Assembly: GCF_905147365.1 (NCBI RefSeq)
Contig: NC_056412.1
Span: 7,432,001-7,496,000, forward strand
Source: Aricia agestis
Lineage: Eukaryota; Arthropoda; Insecta; Lepidoptera; Lycaenidae
Reading direction: 5' to 3'
Length of the DNA: 64,000 bases
Part shown: piece by piece, positions 10,255 through 21,771 of the stretch
Position numbering within the stretch: position 1 is the stretch's first letter
Layout: each line of letters begins with the position of its first letter
Position numbers and translations under genes: made by a program
Notes under the pieces: model-generated
Told to the model about the DNA's origin: nothing
The model's input: the letters and a program-made list of their open reading frames with translations, nothing else
The model's database searches: none

Positions 10255-10456
10255 TTGATAGATCCTTGACATAATGATCTATTAACGCACAGCCCAAACA
10301 ACGGACGGATCGGGCTGGGCTTGCAGGTAGATGTTATGACTAGGCATTCGCTAAAAAAGATTATGATAAATTCCACCCGTAAGAGGATAAAATAGGGGAT
10401 GAAAGATTGTATATAAAATACTTCTTAACGCGAGCGAAGCCGCGGGCAAAAGCTAG
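10255..10456 (+). mobile_element. Helitron-like short element, family A copy 1
   Basis: Shares AACGCACAGCCCAAAC, GCAGGTAGATGTTATGAC and the terminal GCGAGCGAAGC hairpin segment, GGGCAAAAGCTAG, with 17400-17626. A GC hairpin just before a terminal CTAG is the Helitron 3' signature (hairpin plus CTRR). No Rep/helicase is encoded, so it is non-autonomous. Confidence 0.6.
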
Positions 10457-10469
10457 TTATGTTATAGAA

Positions 10470-10670
10470 CTAGTTGACGACCATAGCTCTGTTGCACCAA
10501 AATTCGTTTATCATGCAGGAAACGTACATTTTTCCGGATAAAAAAGTATCCTTTCCCGGGACTCACAGTACCCATGTACCAAATTTCAGCAAAATTGGTT
10601 CAGACTTCAGGCGTAAATAAAGTAACAAGCAGACAAACACAATTTTGCATTTTATAATATTAACTATGGA
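10470..10670 (-). mobile_element. Helitron-like short element, family B copy 1
   Basis: Begins (in reverse) at CTAG 10470-10473 and shares GCACCAAAATTCGTTTAT-like, CCTTTCCCGGGA and ACCAAATTTCAGC segments with 19858-20080 and 41527-41707. Its CTAG end faces that of the preceding element with only 13 bp between. Confidence 0.6.
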
Positions 10671-10679
10671 AGTATGAAT

Positions 10680-11680
10680 ACGGGTATAATAAATTATTAA
10701 CCTCTAGCAAGTAGATAGCAGCAACGCATAAAAAGTAGAGCAAGTTAACATTCTGTTTTTCAGCATTCGCCCGGCGCGGCCCGGCCAGGCCACGCGGCGA
10801 TTAAATGCATCCTTTGCTTATTTATGGGGTCCACAAATTATGTCTTTATCTGCGCCACCGATATATCTTTATTCAGCGGAAGTCTCGAGATAAAATTAGC
10901 GAATTTGTTCGTAACTCAACCCTTTTCTTTCGCTCGGTTTGGCCGAGAGGGTTGTGGGAATGTAATTCACTTTTTACGTTGATTTACGGACTAGAGGTTT
11001 GTTTTTACGCGGAACGAGGACCGGCTTAACGACTTAATTATTGTATAATTTTGTAGGATATTTATAAATTAAATATTGATAAGCCTAAATATTTATTTAG
11101 GCACATGTTTTTCTTGAGTCCTCAGTGCTGGTGCGTGTTCTAAGCTTTGGGTTATTATGAGGTAGACGATTCACGATTATAAAGTTTAAATATAAAATAA
11201 GTACCTATTGGAGTTTCACTGTTGTAGTAATGAGTAGAGATTAATCTAATTTTCAAAATGCCTCAATATTTCTTATCCCAGCAATCGACATGCAAAAGTT
11301 GAAATATTTGTAGCGCATAATAACTCGCTTGCATTGGGTCACCAAAAGCCTCGTTAAGAATTTTTAAAAGCTATTTATTAAAGTTTTCATCGAGTGAACT
11401 GCATAATGTTTTACTGAGAGACCACATACCTAAGGAGCGGATGGATATGGCTACTCCGGAACGACTTTTAATTAAATAACCCTTTCGATTTTATTTTAAT
11501 TTTGCGTTATTTGTTATTAAACTTAAATGGTGTGTAATTGTTGAAGTTTTAATTTTCTAAGTTACATACAACAGTTACATTTATAGTTTAAAGTATCTAC
11601 TTTTAAAAGTTGAAACCGAAAATATACGACGAATGTAAATTTCAGTCGGATATTGACTTGTTACTTAAGCTAATAGTATT
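10680..11680. other. Unique DNA with a CpG-richer block at 10765-11030
   Basis: The block has GCGGCCCGGCCAGGCC followed by moderately GC-rich unique sequence with a 74-codon chance frame. The rest (11030-11680) is AT-rich without recognisable features. Confidence 0.3.
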
Positions 11681-11681
11681 G

Positions 11682-12434
11682 GATCCGACCGTAAAATCCT
11701 GCAGGAATCGTTTTTTTCAATCAAATAGATATTAAAATAATCTTTAGAACGTATAGAATGGATTAATGTTGGGTTGCCTTGTCAAAAGTAGCCGCAAGTA
11801 CCTCTAATTAAGTTGAATGTTCATGAGATAAATGCATAATTTGCATGTATATTTTTTTCAGTAGATTTTACATCACTTGAAAGAAAATGACGTGAGAAAA
11901 TAAGGTATAAATGGTTGCCAGCTCTAAGTTGGCCGCAACCTAGGGTTGCCAGCCCGTAAACAGACATAGTTCTTCATCAAAATTGAAGCATCGATTTTTT
12001 TAATAATTTTGATACCAGATTAAAGTTTTATGCATTTTGTACATGAATATCCATGGTTGCCAGTTGCACGATAGCCGCAAACTGGGGTTGCCATCACTTT
12101 TGTATATGACAAATGTTCAGGCTGACAATTATTATGCCTGGTATTATTTGAAGACGTCGAGAACTCGCAAGATTGCTGTTTTTATTTAACAGGCGTTTTT
12201 ATTTTTATGTGTATTGTCCTGTCATTCCTCAATGTCATTCCTTCTTAATTCTCTTACTTTTCTATTGAATACACGCAAGTTTGTATTACGGGCTTTCATT
12301 TTGCTCAATTAGAGGTACTTGCGGCTACTTTTAACAAGGCAACCCAACCTTAATCCATTCTATACGTTCTAAAGATTATTTAAAAATATATTTGATCGAA
12401 AAAAACGATGCATGCAGAATTTTACGGTCGGATC
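11682..12434. mobile_element. 753-bp element with about 130-bp terminal inverted repeats
   Basis: The left arm (11682-11811, starting GATCCGACCGTAAAAT and containing CTTTAGAACGTATAGAATGG) is repeated in inverse at 12306-12434 with high identity. The inside carries imperfect direct repeats around GGGTTGCCAGC / GGGGTTGCCATC and no transposase. I could not find a convincing target duplication, so the superfamily is open; long arms would fit Mutator-like or fold-back elements. Confidence 0.75.
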
Positions 12435-12453
12435 TTAGGATATAATAGGCTAC

Positions 12454-12634
12454 TTTCACACCAAACTGACTATCAGTCGCCGAAATTCGAAAGTGAGCGG
12501 ACGTTATTCAAGTTATGGTATTTCCATCATGTTCCAGTTTCCGGTACCACCTAACCGACAAAACGTTACTACACTTTTTGATTGTTCAAGTGAGTTGCTC
12601 ACATTCAGCAGCTGACAATCAGATTGGTGTGAAC
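12454..12634. mobile_element. MITE with TTCACACCAA termini
   Basis: TTCACACCAAACTGACTATC at the left and the imperfect inverse ending GATTGGTGTGAACGC at the right bound about 180 bp. A similar right end (TTTGTGTGAACGCATCTT) occurs alone near 19470-19490. Confidence 0.5.
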
Positions 12635-12639
12635 GCATC

Positions 12640-13399
12640 TTAGTTAAACGTAGTCATATTTCAAATGACTTTTCTATGCTCTATGTAATTGATTGAACCA
12701 AAGGTTCTTGGTGGAAATTAAATAAAATTTACGTGCACTTTTTCCACTATATTCCGTAATTGCCTTTGTATGCCACATCTGAAAGTTACTATGCACCCGG
12801 GCTGCCGTAAAGCGATTAATAATTCACAAGTTTACGGTGTTTAGCGAGGCATTGTTGCATGGTGGCGCTTATCGGGTGATCTCGCCGCGAAATGGCACCG
12901 TATAAAATGCATCCAGAGTGAAGGCTGGCGTTAGCGCTGTTATGACACCTAATATACCTTCGACACGCGATCCCTGGCATGTTCGCCCCTTAATATAGCC
13001 AGCAGCAGTAGTTACTCTACATACGTATTTTTCTTGATATCAAATTCATGCGATGCAGATGAAAATTTTACGTGTGTCCGACGTGTTACTTTATTGTTAT
13101 GCATTCTTAAGTTATCTAAAATCACGTCTATGTGTGCGTGCGCCGCCGATTTTCGGTATGTATGAAGATAGTCTACTGTATAATTTTATACTGTGGTAAT
13201 AGTTCGGTGCAACGCTCCAAGCTCTGATTGATAAGTGTATTTTTCATTATTAATGAAGACTTTTTATTAGTTAAGTGCCATATCGTGTAAACGATTGCAC
13301 ACTACCGTCATTTGTTTAAAACCATTGCAGCTGATAACAGATATCGATTGTTATGGCTCACGCTTTAATAAAATACAAAATGCATACATATACATTATA
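12640..13399. other. Unique DNA with a CpG-richer block at 12780-12930
   Basis: The block contains GGGCTGCCGTAAAGCG and GATCTCGCCGCGAAATGGC in an otherwise AT-rich setting, with no open frame. It is a candidate conserved non-coding element. The rest shows nothing. Confidence 0.3.
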
Positions 13400-13575
13400 C
13401 ACATTTTTTTCTCTCGGTAACCGTACTTTTTTCCTCAATAAAAACTATCCTACTCCCTTTTTCGAGGCTTTAATTGTATACGAGTACATAGCAAACATCT
13501 AAGTCAGCTCTACGGTTCAAGTGTGAACAGGTAATAGACAGACAGACAGACAGTTGCTTTCGTATTAATAATATT
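13400..13575 (-). mobile_element. Helitron-like short element, family B, truncated
   Basis: Has the tail GGTAATAGACAGACAGACAG and TTTCGTATTAATAATATTA shared with other family members, but no CTAG end is visible. Orientation follows from comparison with 19858-20080. Confidence 0.45.
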
Positions 13576-13904
13576 AATGTGGATTATAATAATAGATGTA
13601 AGGTAAAACGTTTAAAAGACCATGTTCAGTAATTAAGTTAATGGCTGTAGCAAAAAACTTAAAAATGCAGGACCGTGTGAAAACAAGGACGCTGAGCGAT
13701 GGTGACCGCATATTTTGGTCACACTATTTTGTAAGTGCTTCAAATTCCTGAGACTGAAGGCCGTGTATCTAAGAGTCATTATAAAATTACGTATACATTA
13801 TAGAACTTTAAGTTCAGATGATGCCTATAATATAATAATAATGCCCTAGTTTGGTTTTTGGTCAAGATTAATTATGCTCGGATTGTATCCTTGTAAACAA
13901 TGTA

Positions 13905-14077
13905 AAGAAGTTTATTTATAGGCAGATGGCGGACTTATGTTATTTAGTCGGTTATGTCTATGATGATTTGATTTGTCGGTTGGGCTTGATACCTACCCTA
14001 CCAAATAAGTACCAAATAAGTAGAATCACCATCTGCTATGGATCAATTTCTCTGACAATAATTTTTTCTACCAGTCT
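13905..14077. mobile_element. GTAC-end MITE, older copy 3a
   Basis: AGGCAGATGGCGGACTTATG at the left and ATCTGC...ATCAATTTCTCTGAC at the right correspond to family ends but are diverged. It lies directly before copy 3b. Confidence 0.5.
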
Positions 14078-14092
14078 AATAATAATTGTAAC

Positions 14093-14256
14093 GTACAACC
14101 AGAGAAGTTGATTCCTGGGCAGATGGCGGACCTAAGTAATTTGGTCGCGTTAAGTCAAACCCAGCCGACCCGATCACAGCTAACATTGAATTGACATAAG
14201 CCGTCCAAATGACGTAGGTCCGTCAACTGCCTAGGAATTAATTTCCTCGATGGTAC
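14093..14256. mobile_element. GTAC-end MITE, copy 3b
   Basis: Has AGAGAAGTTGATTCCTGGGC at the left and CTAGGAATTAATTTCC, CTCGATGGTAC at the right, with the family's internal TTTGGTCGCGTTAAGTCAAA. Two copies thus lie side by side. Confidence 0.75.
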
Positions 14257-14259
14257 CTA

Positions 14260-15195
14260 GATACCTACTATCTACGTGTACAGTTTGAGAGTACGGGGGC
14301 AGCATGGGGCACTTATTAAGTACATATTTGCCCGCCACCGGTCCATTAATCAATTTTTGCATTTTTAATCCGCCCCTCATTATTTGCCCGTGAATTCATT
14401 TCGCTGTTGTTCCACCATTTTAAATTTTAAACTCGTCGGCCCTTCAAAACGCACATTTCCAAGTAATTTACAATTTATCGTGTCCGCCGGCAAATGAGCA
14501 AATATTTTTCGTTTGTTGCGCCACTTGTAATAATTAAATATTATATTAAAATTGTATTTTGACGTGCGGTTTCGTTTGTTTCCGTGCGGTTACAGTAATA
14601 ATATCATCAAGAGCGTCATGGTGTCGTCACGATATAATATTGCTAAGATAATATGTATCACTACCATTATAAGACAAGATGAGATGGTCAAAAACAATTT
14701 GGCTATAATATAAGGCGAAACTTTATACATAATATAAATACGTCACATTTGACGATGAGTAAACTCTTATTGAAATCAATTAAACCTTAGGAATAACTTT
14801 ATTGAAATGATAAAAACCAAATCGTTTGAAACGAATAGACATTTTTGCATGTTTTATACAAAATACAATATGGCGGACAAATGAAAATGTTTTATTGAAT
14901 TTACATCGGACCGATATAAATGAATGAAGCGCTTGAAAGTTTAATAAAATGTGAACACGGCTACATAAGTTTCCACTTTCATAGGGTGAAGCATCGTCCA
15001 GGAAAACGAATTGAAATATTTTGTAAAGCGCTGTCCGGCATCCGCCAAACTCGACAAAGCGGAAAATCAATGATCGTTCGAGTATGGCCAGAAATATGTA
15101 ATATATAAAATTAAATTAAGTAGCAAGTGTATTTCATTTGATCGAATACTATTTTATTTTATTTTGGCATTTAACGACAGGCAGAATAATCAAAA
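14260..15195. other. Unique DNA with a candidate regulatory block at 14300-14560
   Basis: The 14300-14560 part is unique, contains several AATCAATTT / AATTTAC-type A/T cores between GC patches (GTCCGCCGGCAAATGAGC), and is not open on any frame for long. Overlapping open frames on both strands at 14780-15108 have no recognised similarity. Confidence 0.3.
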
Positions 15196-15197
15196 TT

Positions 15198-15555
15198 GTG
15201 CCATCGAGGAAATTGATTCCTAGCCAGTTGACATATCTACGTCATGTGGTCGGCTTATGTCAATTTAATGTTAGCTGTGATCGGTCGGATGGGTAATATG
15301 GGTTAAGCTAGAAACAAATTATCATCAGACGTTTTCATAAGTCGCGGCTACCGGATGCTGCTTAACAATGTGCACGGCTCATTCGCGGACATCCGCGGAT
15401 GTAAAAACATCCGTATTTTGTATTAATCAGATAGAAACAAGCCGCATCCGATGAAAACGTCCGACAATTTGTTCCCAGCTTTATGGGTATGACTTAACGC
15501 GACCAAATTACTTAAGGTTCGTCATCTGCCTAGGAATCAACTTTTCTGATAGTAC
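15198..15555. mobile_element. GTAC-end MITE, copy 4, interrupted
   Basis: Left part GTGCCATCGAGGAAATTGAT, right part CTAGGAATCAACTTTTC, CTGATAGTAC. The internal part is split by the element at 15304-15481. Confidence 0.75.
15304..15481. mobile_element. Palindromic MITE nested in copy 4
   Basis: Arms AAGCTAGAAACAAATTATC and its near-inverse GACAATTTGTTCCCAGCTT, plus CGTTTTCAT / ATGAAAACG and CCGGATGC / GCATCCG. It is flanked by a TATGGGT direct repeat (15297-15303, 15482-15488), the target duplication, 7 or 8 bp long. No open frame. Confidence 0.75.
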
Positions 15556-15559
15556 CTTG

Positions 15560-17225
15560 TTACGAGTGGGTACGTTGTTTAATTGCTCCATTACTTAATC
15601 AGATTGATTTGTACTGTTTGATAAAAGTATTGTGTGTGTGGAAATATTAAATGACTTGGATCGTAGTCGTTTAAATATATTTAAATATATACTGTGCTAA
15701 GAATACATGATTAACCTTTAATTTCTGAAAAAAAAATCCATATATCAGAAGAAAATAAGTAGAGGCAACACTTCGTATTCAGAGGAATTTAAAGAATTTT
15801 TCAAATTTAAAGAAGCCTATATTTAGCTAATTTGAAGCTACGGACGTAAAACTATATAATATGTATACAATGCGCAAAGTTACCGGCTTTGCCAAAATTT
15901 GTAGTAACATACGTAAACTTGGGCAGAACTTGGGAGCTGTCAAATTTGTTTAGCGGTTAGAGGGCGGGCCGCCCCGGGCGAAGCGCTAACTGCTTACTCG
16001 CCTCCTGCCAAATCGGTACATTTGTGTTACAAAATTAATACCACGATTTATGTTTCAAACTCAGACTTAAACACAAACACAACTAATTGGAAGTGTGTAT
16101 TATGTAGTTAAGTTTATAACTATTACTTATCTATACTTATGATAATAGTTAAATAAACTAAACTACAGGTTTTTTTTATTGATTCTTGTTCTTGCTGATA
16201 TAAAGTATAGACTTAATTGTTTGTCCTACAAATTGTATGACTATAATCATACACAGTTCATGAGAGTCTATTAAGCATTTAACCTTTAAGTCGCTACGAA
16301 TAATTTGGGGGGTTGTTAATCAATATACTAGAAATATGACTCTTATTTATTATTTATTTAATATCATAATAATACTATAATATAATAGACTGTACGTAAC
16401 AGGAGTAGGTACTAAGGCTTTCCCAAATGTAAAATAAGGTAAGCCTTACTGATAGACTTTGAATCAATAAGGCAGTAACGATAATCCGGTTGCTAGTAGA
16501 GACTAGCTGAGGGTCGTGTTACAGCCCTGCGGGGATTCCCGGTCAAAGTTCGCGAAGCCGGACAGGTGTGACTGAGGGCTAATTATTGTAGAAAAAACAA
16601 CTCGATATTTCAAGTTTTTTTTCCTTCGGTAAAGAAGCCAAGGTAATGAAGAATGGATCTTAAATTTGTTTAATTACTTTATGAAAAATTTTATTACCTT
16701 TAAACAGTGATGGTTTGTTATAGGTATTTTATTCGGTTTCAATAATAAAATCTTAAGCAAAACTCAGATCTAAATAACACTCTTTTAATTTCATTAATTA
16801 AATAGAAATGCTTAGTCAAACTTCTCCACCATACCGTCACCATTCACCAGTGTAGGTAATTTTCCTGTGATATTAACTTCTCATCTATATGGTGTTAAAA
16901 AGCGATGGTTGTTATCTTACTTTTTCCGAACCCTTTTACACATAAAACCTATAAAAAGTTCCCTGGAGTAGGTAACATCTGCTTTTGTAATTTTCGTTAT
17001 GGTATGGTTCTGTGCTTGTATTTTTTTGAAAAACCTTTCAAGATTAAGGGCCTGTCCACATCTACACGTCACGACGTCGTCAACGTGGAACGGTGCGGTG
17101 ACGTGGCACGGTACGTTGACGTGACGTGCAAATTTATGTAAACGTAACATAAAATGGTCTTTGCAAAGTATACTCGTAGTACAACGAGTCACGGGTGAAA
17201 CTTAACACGTAGTTAGAGTGTATTT
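15560..17225. other. AT-rich DNA with small GC patches, no gene recognised
   Basis: GC patches lie at 15955-16005 and 16490-16580. Around 17045-17135 the sequence is CpG-rich with repeated GACGTGRCACGG / AACGGTGCGGTGACG-like words, possibly a decayed repeat starting GGGCCTGTCCACATC. Open frames here on both strands (16905-17192) overlap and look accidental. Confidence 0.3.
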
Positions 17226-17238
17226 TTTTATCTTATAA

Positions 17239-17364
17239 GGGCCTGTTTTACCACTTTCTGATAAAGTGCCTAATTTTAATTCACAACTTTTTTGACAGAT
17301 TCTCCATACTTGACCTGTCAAGTTAATTGGTGGATAGCCTTATCAGGAAGTGGTAAACAGGCCC
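17239..17364. mobile_element. PIF/Harbinger-like MITE
   Basis: Ends GGGCCTGTTTTACCACTT and its inverse AAGTGGTAAACAGGCCC bound 126 bp. Both sides carry TAA (17236-17238, 17365-17367), the TWA-type duplication of PIF/Harbinger elements. Confidence 0.7.
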
Positions 17365-17399
17365 TAAGTCTCGTAAGTATTATATATTGTCTAAATTTA

Positions 17400-17626
17400 T
17401 ATATATAAAACTCAAAGGTGACTGACTGACATGGTGATCTATCAACGCACAGCCCAAACCACTGGACCAATTGGGCTGAAAAATGTCATGCAGGTAGATA
17501 TTATGACGTTGGCATCCGCTAAGAAATGATTTTGATCAATTCCACCTCCAAGGGGTTAAAATAGGGGACGAAAGTTTGTATATAATAATACTTCTTAACG
17601 CGAGCGAAGCTGCGGGCAAAAGCTCG
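17400..17626 (+). mobile_element. Helitron-like short element, family A copy 2
   Basis: Same order of segments as 10255-10456, with ATCTATCAACGCACAGCCCA and GCGAGCGAAGCTGCGGGC before the end. The terminal CTAG is CTCG here. Confidence 0.6.
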
Positions 17627-17695
17627 TTGTAAATAAAATGATCAATCAATGGATCGCAATTTAAGACATTTTGTGTTCAGCAGCATGCTTTGAGC

Positions 17696-17741
17696 TTATT
17701 AAAAACACAAAATGCATACAGGCATTTTGTGTTTTTAATAA
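17696..17741. repeat. Hairpin with 20-bp arms
   Basis: TTATTAAAAACACAAAATGC is followed after 6 bp by its exact inverse. No target duplication identified. Confidence 0.8.
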
Positions 17742-17744
17742 ATA

Positions 17745-19857
17745 ATGTACATACTTCGTACAAAATATGAGTTGGTCCATCGTTCTGTATGAAAAGCGAT
17801 AAGGGTCGTTTCCATCGCGTCATATTTCACAAAGTGCCCTAAGTTCGGCAGTTCCCGAGCCGGTTATGGCACTGTTAACACGTGTCGACGCTTCATATTG
17901 TTTCAACTTCACATACAACTAAATCATACAGCGCGAAAAAACTTTATGCGTTATGGCCCATATTTCTTCGACCTTCATATATTACCTACTTTATACGTAC
18001 ACTGAAATTGTATTGAATGGCCTTTTGATCGCGGCCGTGTTGTTTTACATCGCCGCCATCGATTTAGTTTATTTTATAGGTGTAACATAGTAAAATATCT
18101 CAAAGGTTTTTCGATAATTTCGTTTTTAATCATATCCTCTCGTAAAATTATGATTTCTGGGAGTGTTTATAATATCTTTCAAATTACCTTAACTATAGAA
18201 CTGCAAAAAAAGTAATTCTGTCTAAATGTTTAAAATAATGAGTCAAATACTCATAGATATTAGTGTACCCAAATTCCGCAACAGAAGCCACAACTTTAAT
18301 AACCTAGGCAAATTCACAAAGGAAATCTTAATACGACCATCATACGAGTAAATTCCTAGTTGTTTATTGTTGCTTTTCGTACAAAGGATGGAATTCAAAA
18401 GCAATAAAGAACAAAAAGTGGATGATTAAGGAGGCAGCGGCGAGGCATTAATTAAGCGATATCCAGGCACGCGCCGCCGCCGCCCGCGTCGCTGCCCGCT
18501 CTGCTACCCGCCCCGCTGTCGCTTGCGTCCATTTGCACTGCACAGCTGACGGACCTACCGACAAAAGGACCTATTCCGTAAGCGTTGTAAGCAGTCTCTA
18601 TATCGTGTTTGTAATTAACATTGTGTAGTTTACTATTTACAGAAAGTTTTCTCTGCACAAACTTCTGTACATTGAGTTTGTTACTGTGTATTGAATTTAA
18701 AGTAGAAGAAAAATAGAAAAAATCAAAGAAGCTACGCATCGCCTAGAGGCTCTGCTACACTTACCTATCACATATTATTACATATTTATCAAATAAAATA
18801 TACACCCATACTGAACATTTCCATATAAAGATAAGTATTTATTTAAAATCATATATACTAAAAGTAACTTTCAAAGTCACGTGACACACGTGTTAATGAA
18901 CACCTTTACATATTCAGGCTTAGCCTCACTGCCATTATGCACGTAATAGCCCATTCGATTTTTTTCTCATGTGATACATAAATATGTTTCGCCTCCGAGC
19001 TTAGCGGAAAATAGGTACAAATTGCTATTCTTTCTTTTATCTTACTTTGCCTTGTACGTTTACAGCTTTCATTCATTTACGTACCTACTCATACTAGATT
19101 GTGACTGTTTACTAACAAAATAAATGCTTTGTTAACAAGTATTCATATATTTTCCCAAATTTCCATAAGTAAAAAATATATTCTATGTATATTGTATATT
19201 TTGTAAAATACAATATTTTTATTTCAATTACTTATTATTAAACTACGATACGCAGATCAAACTAATTATATTTCCTCTTTAAGGACCCAATTGTGAATCT
19301 TTCGTTAATACCATAGATTATGTTCACAGACATAAGCAGACTTGCTTAGCTTTTGAATAAATGTGTAGAGTTTTATTTTTTAATCGATGTTTAGATTTGA
19401 AATATGTCTGGCAGTACCTAATACCAACGAATTGCTTAGCGTTGATTCATGTTCGGTGGCCGACTGTTAATTTGTGTGAACGCATCTTTACAAAAAAAAA
19501 ATTGGTTATATTATTCTTTAGTTTTGAATATTCTCTAGGACTTCTATAAAAAACTTATCCCATGTATGAAATACATTGAAATGAAAGTATTTTTAAATAT
19601 ATCTCTGTTTCACGTATTTATACTTACATAAAGGCATGTTAAGCATAACAATATCCTTTCGTGTACAGAATAAAGTGACCCTCCAGGCGACATCAGTCTG
19701 CAAACATCAGAGCACACTTTGAACTATCAAAGGATATTTATACAAAATAACCTGACCTTAGAGATACACTTGACGTACTTCTCATTTTGTAACTTTATAT
19801 ACCTGTTACAGATTGCTATGGTTGTTCTATTTAAATTCTCGTCACGAAAATCTATAC
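17745..19857. other. AT-rich DNA, no gene recognised; GC block at 18430-18560
   Basis: The block at 18430-18560 (GCGCCGCCGCCGCCCGCG) is part of a 95-codon minus-strand open frame with a low-complexity GAGSRAGSDAGGGG stretch and no family resemblance; I do not call it a gene. Other parts show nothing on either strand. Confidence 0.3.
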
Positions 19858-20080
19858 TTACTAATATTATAAATGCGAAAGTGTGTCTGTCTGTCCGTCT
19901 GTCTGTCTGTCTGTCTGTTACCTCTTCACGCCCAAACCACTGAACCGATATTGCTGAAATTTGGCATGGAGATACTTTGAGTCCCAGGAAAGGACATAGG
20001 ATACTTTTTGTTCCGGAAAAATGTATGGTCCCAGCGCGATAAACGAGTTTTGGGGCAACGGAGTTGCGGGCGTCATCTAG
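19858..20080 (+). mobile_element. Helitron-like short element, family B copy 2
   Basis: Starts with TTACTAATATTATAAATGCG followed by a (TGTC)n microsatellite, then CTCTTCACGCCCAAACC, GAAATTTGGCATGGAG and a terminal hairpin (GCAACGGAGTTGC) before CTAG at 20077-20080. This is a typical lepidopteran microsatellite-bearing non-autonomous Helitron-like element. Confidence 0.65.
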
Positions 20081-20084
20081 TAGG

Positions 20085-21434
20085 GAAATAATATTATCTA
20101 TTAAAATTTATAAATATTGTAAATAAAAAGATTAAAAAAATATATAACCCGAATAAAAAATCCGCGCAGGTTCTATATATCATTAGCAAAAAGCATTTTT
20201 TTTTTAATTAGTATATAATATAGTGCGTTTAAACTTTAAACATTACTGTAGCGACAGTAATTGTTATTTAAATATATTAAGCACCGTTTTGATATTAGTT
20301 CTATAGTAAACTTAACCGTAAACGTCAACATCAATATAAAAACAGTTTCCGTCTAATTCTAGTCCACAGCAACTGCTAACTTGATCAAAATAAGTCGGAA
20401 ATAAAACAGTTTACATTCAGTGTTCTGTTTCTTAGCCGTCTGTATGAATAAGTGAAGTGAAGCGGGAGAGCTGACAGTATCATATCTGAGGGGCCGCCGC
20501 TTCGCTGTAGGACGGCAAATTAAACTATATTGGACGTTTTATCTTAAACTGTCCTTTGTACGGTCTTTTGTTCCAACAAAAAGGTAATTGAAAAGGATTA
20601 TGTATTTTTTACAGTAAAGGACCGTTTTGTTTTGTTTTACTATCGAATTTTATCTTTGCTGGTCTTATTTATTTTTTACTATAGAAGTATTTATTATTAA
20701 GATATTATGCTATAAATAATACGTAAACCGAAATATTTTAGTCCAGTTTTGTGAGAATATATGGTTTGCAATAGAGTATTAATATTTTTAATAAAATACA
20801 TATTTGAAATGAGCACTTTTGAGCTCATTTTAAATATGTAAGAGACTATATTATATTATAAAATTCACATAATTTATTTTTATTTCATAAAAGAGGGACA
20901 AGAGAAAATTATAAATCTAAGTATGAGCTTGCTATACTAGTAAATAATAAACTCTAAACTCCACACTGGAGTACCCTGTGTCTAGTTATCCAGTCTACTA
21001 CAGCAAGCAACATATGAGTACAATGTCACAAATGTAAGTAGAAAAGAATGCCGGTAATAAAATGAGTAAAACGTGGACGATTTCCTCCGGCGGACGTATG
21101 GGGACGATTCCCGAAATGTGTTTACAATGAAGGCCGAGTCGCACAAACGACATATTTCATCATACCGGATAAATGCCTCCCGATCCTACAAAAATGAAAG
21201 TATACTCCGGGAAATAACTTTAAAGCTAGTCTTATACGGCTCATGTAGATTTCAGACTATGTCTATTAAGATATTCATATTTTAGTATAAGCTTGTGTCG
21301 CATAACACCGTTCGTTAATTCATAATATTATGTTTCTTTATTCTCAAAATTCTTTTCAATATTTTTGATGTATATTTTTCATTAAGTGTTAACCTAACCT
21401 AACCTAACTTCTGTTAATCAATTTATAAAAATAA
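20085..21434. other. AT-rich DNA; hairpin at 20797-20840, GC patches
   Basis: A hairpin with 17-18-bp arms (TACATATTTGAAATGAGC and near-inverse) lies at 20797-20840. A slightly GC-richer unique block is at 21060-21200. No gene recognised. Confidence 0.35.
21389..21408. repeat. Interstitial insect telomere-like repeat
   Basis: Three full CCTAA units and partial flanking units, which read as TTAGG on the other strand, the canonical insect telomere motif. It lies 27 bp from the start of a SINE-like element. Confidence 0.7.
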
Positions 21435-21771
21435 GTGGGAGAGCCATGCTTCGGCACGAATGGGTCGGTCGACTGGATACCACATTCTCACAGAAAACCG
21501 GTGTGAAACAGCGCTTGCGCTGTGTTTCGCCGAGTGAGTGAGTTTATCGGAGGCCCAATCCCCTACCCTATTCCCTTTCCTACCCTCCCCTATTCCCTTC
21601 CCTTCCCTTCCCATCCCTACCCTCCCCTATATTACCCTATTCCCTTTTAAAAGGCCGGCATCGCACCGGCAGCTCTTCTGATGCTGCGAGTGTCCATGGG
21701 CGACGGACTTAGTTGCTTTCCATCAGGTGACCCATTTGCTCGTTTGCCCCTTATTTCATTAAAAAAAAAAA
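21435..21771 (+). mobile_element. SINE-like retroposon, copy 1
   Basis: Starts GTGGGAGAGCCATGCTTCGG and ends GCTCGTTTGCCCCTTATTTC plus an A-rich tail. It contains ACAGCGCTTGCGCTGTG (a hairpin) and a CCCTA/TTCCC-rich middle. The same order occurs at 49643-49980. The poly-A tail implies retroposition; I saw no clear target duplication and no coding frame. Confidence 0.8.

Noticed and set aside
18452..18739. 95-codon minus-strand gene
   Set aside because: Half AT-rich, half GC-repeat composition, low-complexity end, no recognisable family.
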